From contig WTAW01000384.1 in NCBI GenBank assembly GCA_013139435.1, positions 1 to 8,021 on the forward strand: DNA of 8,021 nt. Reading direction: 5' to 3'. Positions 6,506 through 8,021 of the stretch are shown here, piece after piece. This stretch comes from Candidatus Aminicenantota bacterium (lineage in GTDB: Bacteria; Acidobacteriota; Aminicenantia; Aminicenantales; Aminicenantaceae). The position numbers were made by a program, and so were the translations under genes. The notes under the pieces are model-generated. The model was not told where the DNA came from. It did no database searches and worked only from the letters and a program-made list of their open reading frames with translations. Position 1 is the stretch's first letter; every line of letters starts with the position of its first letter.

Positions 6506-7165
6506 ATGATAGATAAAAACAAGATCTTCGAACTCTACAGAAATGCCTCCTTCATCACGCGTGCCTACCTGAGGATCAAGCTGAGGATCTGTCCGTTGAT
6601 CCAGCTGGAGGCATTTTTCCCCAGAGAGGGGACGATCGTCGACTTAGGCTGCGGCAATGGTCTCTTCCCCAACATCTTGAACCTGGGCTCACCCGAAAGA
6701 CGGGTCATCGGCATCGACCTGGATGAGAAAAAGATCGAAGTCGCCAACCAGACTAAAGTTCCAGGTTCGCAAATCACATATCAGAACGGTGATGTCGTGG
6801 ACGCGGATTATCCCCTGGGAGATGTGATCACACTCGTCGATGTTCTCTACCTGATCCCTTACGACAAACATGAGCTCATCCTCCAGAAATGCTATCAATT
6901 TTTACCTTCGGGAGGCACTCTTATCATCAAGGAAATGGACACGGCGCCGCGTTGGAAATACGCGTGGAATCTCTTCCAAGAAACCCTGGCCGTCAAGCTG
7001 ATTGGATTCACCCTGGGCGAACGATTCTACTTCCGAAACCAGAAAGAATATTTGGAGATCCTTCAACGGATTGGCTTTTCGGTGAAGCCTGTCCCCATGC
7101 ACTCTGGCTATTGGTATCCTCATATCGTTTATATATGCACCAAGTCCCCTAACCTGAACTCGTGA
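6506..7165 (+). CDS. Class I SAM-dependent methyltransferase
   Basis: A 219-residue Rossmann-fold methyltransferase. Motif I is VDLGCGNGLF (45-54), the strand 2 acidic residue is D71 in IGIDLDEKKI, YQNGDVVD (92-99) probably contacts the adenine, and ITLVDVLYLIP (108-118) is the motif IV region. A distinctive IKEMDTAPRWKYAWN (141-155) follows. From memory this resembles small methyltransferases found beside lipid, aryl-polyene and envelope-glycan genes, but I could not compare sequences. There is no signal peptide or clear membrane helix. The ATG is preceded by CGGAAA (6494-6499) at 6 nt; the frame is open upstream to a TGA at 6416 but has no ATG, GTG or TTG before 6506. The gene lies 106 nt after the amidotransferase and 149 nt before the GT9 gene, all on the same strand, so a shared transcript is plausible. 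Fold is certain. O- or N-methylation of a glycan or lipid is a guess. Confidence 0.9.
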   Translation: MIDKNKIFELYRNASFITRAYLRIKLRICPLIQLEAFFPREGTIVDLGCGNGLFPNILNLGSPERRVIGIDLDEKKIEVANQTKVPGSQITYQNGDVVDADYPLGDVITLVDVLYLIPYDKHELILQKCYQFLPSGGTLIIKEMDTAPRWKYAWNLFQETLAVKLIGFTLGERFYFRNQKEYLEILQRIGFSVKPVPMHSGYWYPHIVYICTKSPNLNS

Positions 7166-7178
7166 ATAATCCAGGTTA
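7150..7178 (+). repeat. Short inverted repeat over the methyltransferase stop codon
   Basis: TAACCTG (7150-7156) pairs perfectly with CAGGTTA (7172-7178) around a 15-nt loop that contains the TGA stop (7163-7165). No T-run follows and the stem is only 7 bp, so it is at best a weak terminator or transcript-stability element. Confidence 0.3.
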
Positions 7179-7253
7179 ATAAATCATAACAATCTGATCA
7201 CTCGGGATCCCATACAGCAAGGATAGGAAATGTATCCGATGGTCGATGGAATG

Positions 7254-7282
7254 TTGTTTTTATGGAGGATTTGTGGCATAAA
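7254..7282 (+). promoter_or_regulatory. Possible weak promoter before the GT9 gene
   Basis: TTGTTT (7254-7259), 17 bp, then CATAAA (7277-7282): three and four matches to the sigma-70 consensus. It would start transcription near 7289, about 26 nt before the GTG start. The surrounding gap is AT-rich, so chance matches are likely. The gene may instead be read through from the asnB-like promoter. Confidence 0.22.
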
Positions 7283-7302
7283 TAGGAATCAAATAAGACC
7301 CC

Positions 7303-7307
7303 AAGGA
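7303..7307 (+). promoter_or_regulatory. Ribosome binding site deciding the GTG start of the GT9 gene
   Basis: AAGGA lies 7 nt before GTG at 7315. An in-frame TAA at 7294-7296 excludes anything further upstream, and the next in-frame start-like codon (TTG at 7333) would remove the first conserved cysteine. Confidence 0.65.
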
Positions 7308-7314
7308 AAAAAGT

Positions 7315-8021
7315 GTGATCAAAGCCGACTGTTTGTATTATAAGGGTGATAAACCCTGTAAATTCAAAATTTTCTGTGACGGATGCTCCTATTACAAGCC
7401 TTTCCCCCAAAAAATCTTGATCATCAAATGCCGGGCACAGGGGGATGTCCTGAGGACGACAGCCATACTGCATGGGTTGAAGAGGAAATACCCCGAGAGC
7501 CACATCTCCTGGCTTGTTGATGAAGAGAGCCTGGAGCTCCTTGCCAACAATCCCTTCATCGACAGGGCGCTACCCTACCGTGTAGAGTATATCATGCCCC
7601 TCCTCGTTGAAGAGTTCGATGTCGTTATCTCCCTCGACAAAGAGCCCCCTTCCACCTCTGTCGCAACTCTTGTCAAAAGCCCCAACAAATTCGGGTTCGG
7701 GATGAATACAATAGGCAACCTTATTCCGTTCAATACAGAGGCAGAGTATGCCTACAGGTTGGGCATAGATGACGACCTGAAGTTCAAACAGAACACAATG
7801 ACGTACCAGGAGATCGTTGCCAAGACAGCAGAGGTCGAATACAAGAGAGACCCCTATGTCTTCCAGATTGAAGAACACCATAGGAAAAGAGCCAAAGACT
7901 TTTTTAAAAAGCACAACATCCCTGAAGATACTCTGGCCATAGGTCTGAACACCGGTGCGGGAGTTAAATTCGAAACCAAACAGTGGCCGGTCGAGAATTA
8001 CCTGAAACTTATCGATTATCT
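7315..8021 (+). CDS. GT9 (heptosyltransferase-like) glycosyltransferase with four-Cys N-terminal extension, C-terminus cut
   Basis: The frame is open from GTG at 7315 to the right edge (235 full codons). It codes for the N-terminal domain and the start of the C-terminal domain of a GT9 glycosyltransferase, the family of the LPS core heptosyltransferases WaaC and WaaF. KILIIKCRAQGDVLRTTAIL (33-52) is the hallmark first strand and loop, with G43-D44. WLVDEE (66-71) and the FDVVISLDKEP region follow. GLNTGAG (210-216) and KQWP (222-225) begin the nucleotide-sugar-binding half. Before the usual fold comes an extension of about 30 residues with C6, C15, C21 and C24 (spacing C-x8-C-x5-C-x2-C), which looks like a small metal or disulfide knot. 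From memory similar extensions occur in many uncharacterised GT9 proteins, but WaaC and WaaF lack it. A cytoplasmic enzyme acting on LPS core or a related glycan is likely; the donor need not be ADP-heptose. Confidence 0.88.
   Translation, partial: MIKADCLYYKGDKPCKFKIFCDGCSYYKPFPQKILIIKCRAQGDVLRTTAILHGLKRKYPESHISWLVDEESLELLANNPFIDRALPYRVEYIMPLLVEEFDVVISLDKEPPSTSVATLVKSPNKFGFGMNTIGNLIPFNTEAEYAYRLGIDDDLKFKQNTMTYQEIVAKTAEVEYKRDPYVFQIEEHHRKRAKDFFKKHNIPEDTLAIGLNTGAGVKFETKQWPVENYLKLIDY

Overview
The window is about 8 kb of bacterial DNA holding seven protein genes in two divergent groups. All seven look like sugar, lipid or cell-envelope glycan enzymes. A heptosyltransferase-type (GT9) enzyme beside lipid-linked sugar genes suggests a Gram-negative (LPS-making) bacterium, perhaps an anaerobe given the radical SAM enzyme. 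The taxon cannot be fixed from sequence reading alone. I see no tRNA, rRNA, insertion sequence, CRISPR array, origin or attachment site. Both end genes run off the window.

Minus-strand group (transcribed from about 4406 down past base 1): a radical SAM protein with a B12-domain-like N-terminus (4383-2995), a YdjC/ChbG-family carbohydrate deacetylase (2998-2150, ATGA overlap), a DPM1/GtrB/ArnC-type GT2 glycosyltransferase (2139-1147), and a GT39/ArnT-like multi-pass glycosyltransferase (1119 to beyond base 1). The last gene starts with TTG and is easily missed. A GT2, a YdjC deacetylase and a GT-C transferase together are the enzyme set used in Francisella (FlmF2/NaxD/FlmK) to make undecaprenyl-phosphate-GalNAc, deacetylate it and transfer the amino sugar to lipid A. 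The working model is therefore a lipid-carried amino-sugar decoration pathway with an added radical SAM step.

Plus-strand group: an AsnB-type glutamine-dependent amidotransferase (4513-6399), a class I SAM methyltransferase (6506-7165), and a GT9 glycosyltransferase with a four-cysteine N-terminal extension (GTG start at 7315, cut by the right edge). These could amidate, methylate and extend an envelope glycan, but no substrate can be read from sequence.

The 129-bp gap between the groups (4384-4512) holds a convincing divergent promoter pair: an extended -10 facing left and a TTGATA/17 bp/TACATT promoter facing right. Other gaps are short: 1120-1146, 2140-2149, 6400-6505 and 7166-7314. The most unusual small-scale signal is a pair of mutually exclusive RNA stems that both enclose the TTG start codon of the GT39 gene.
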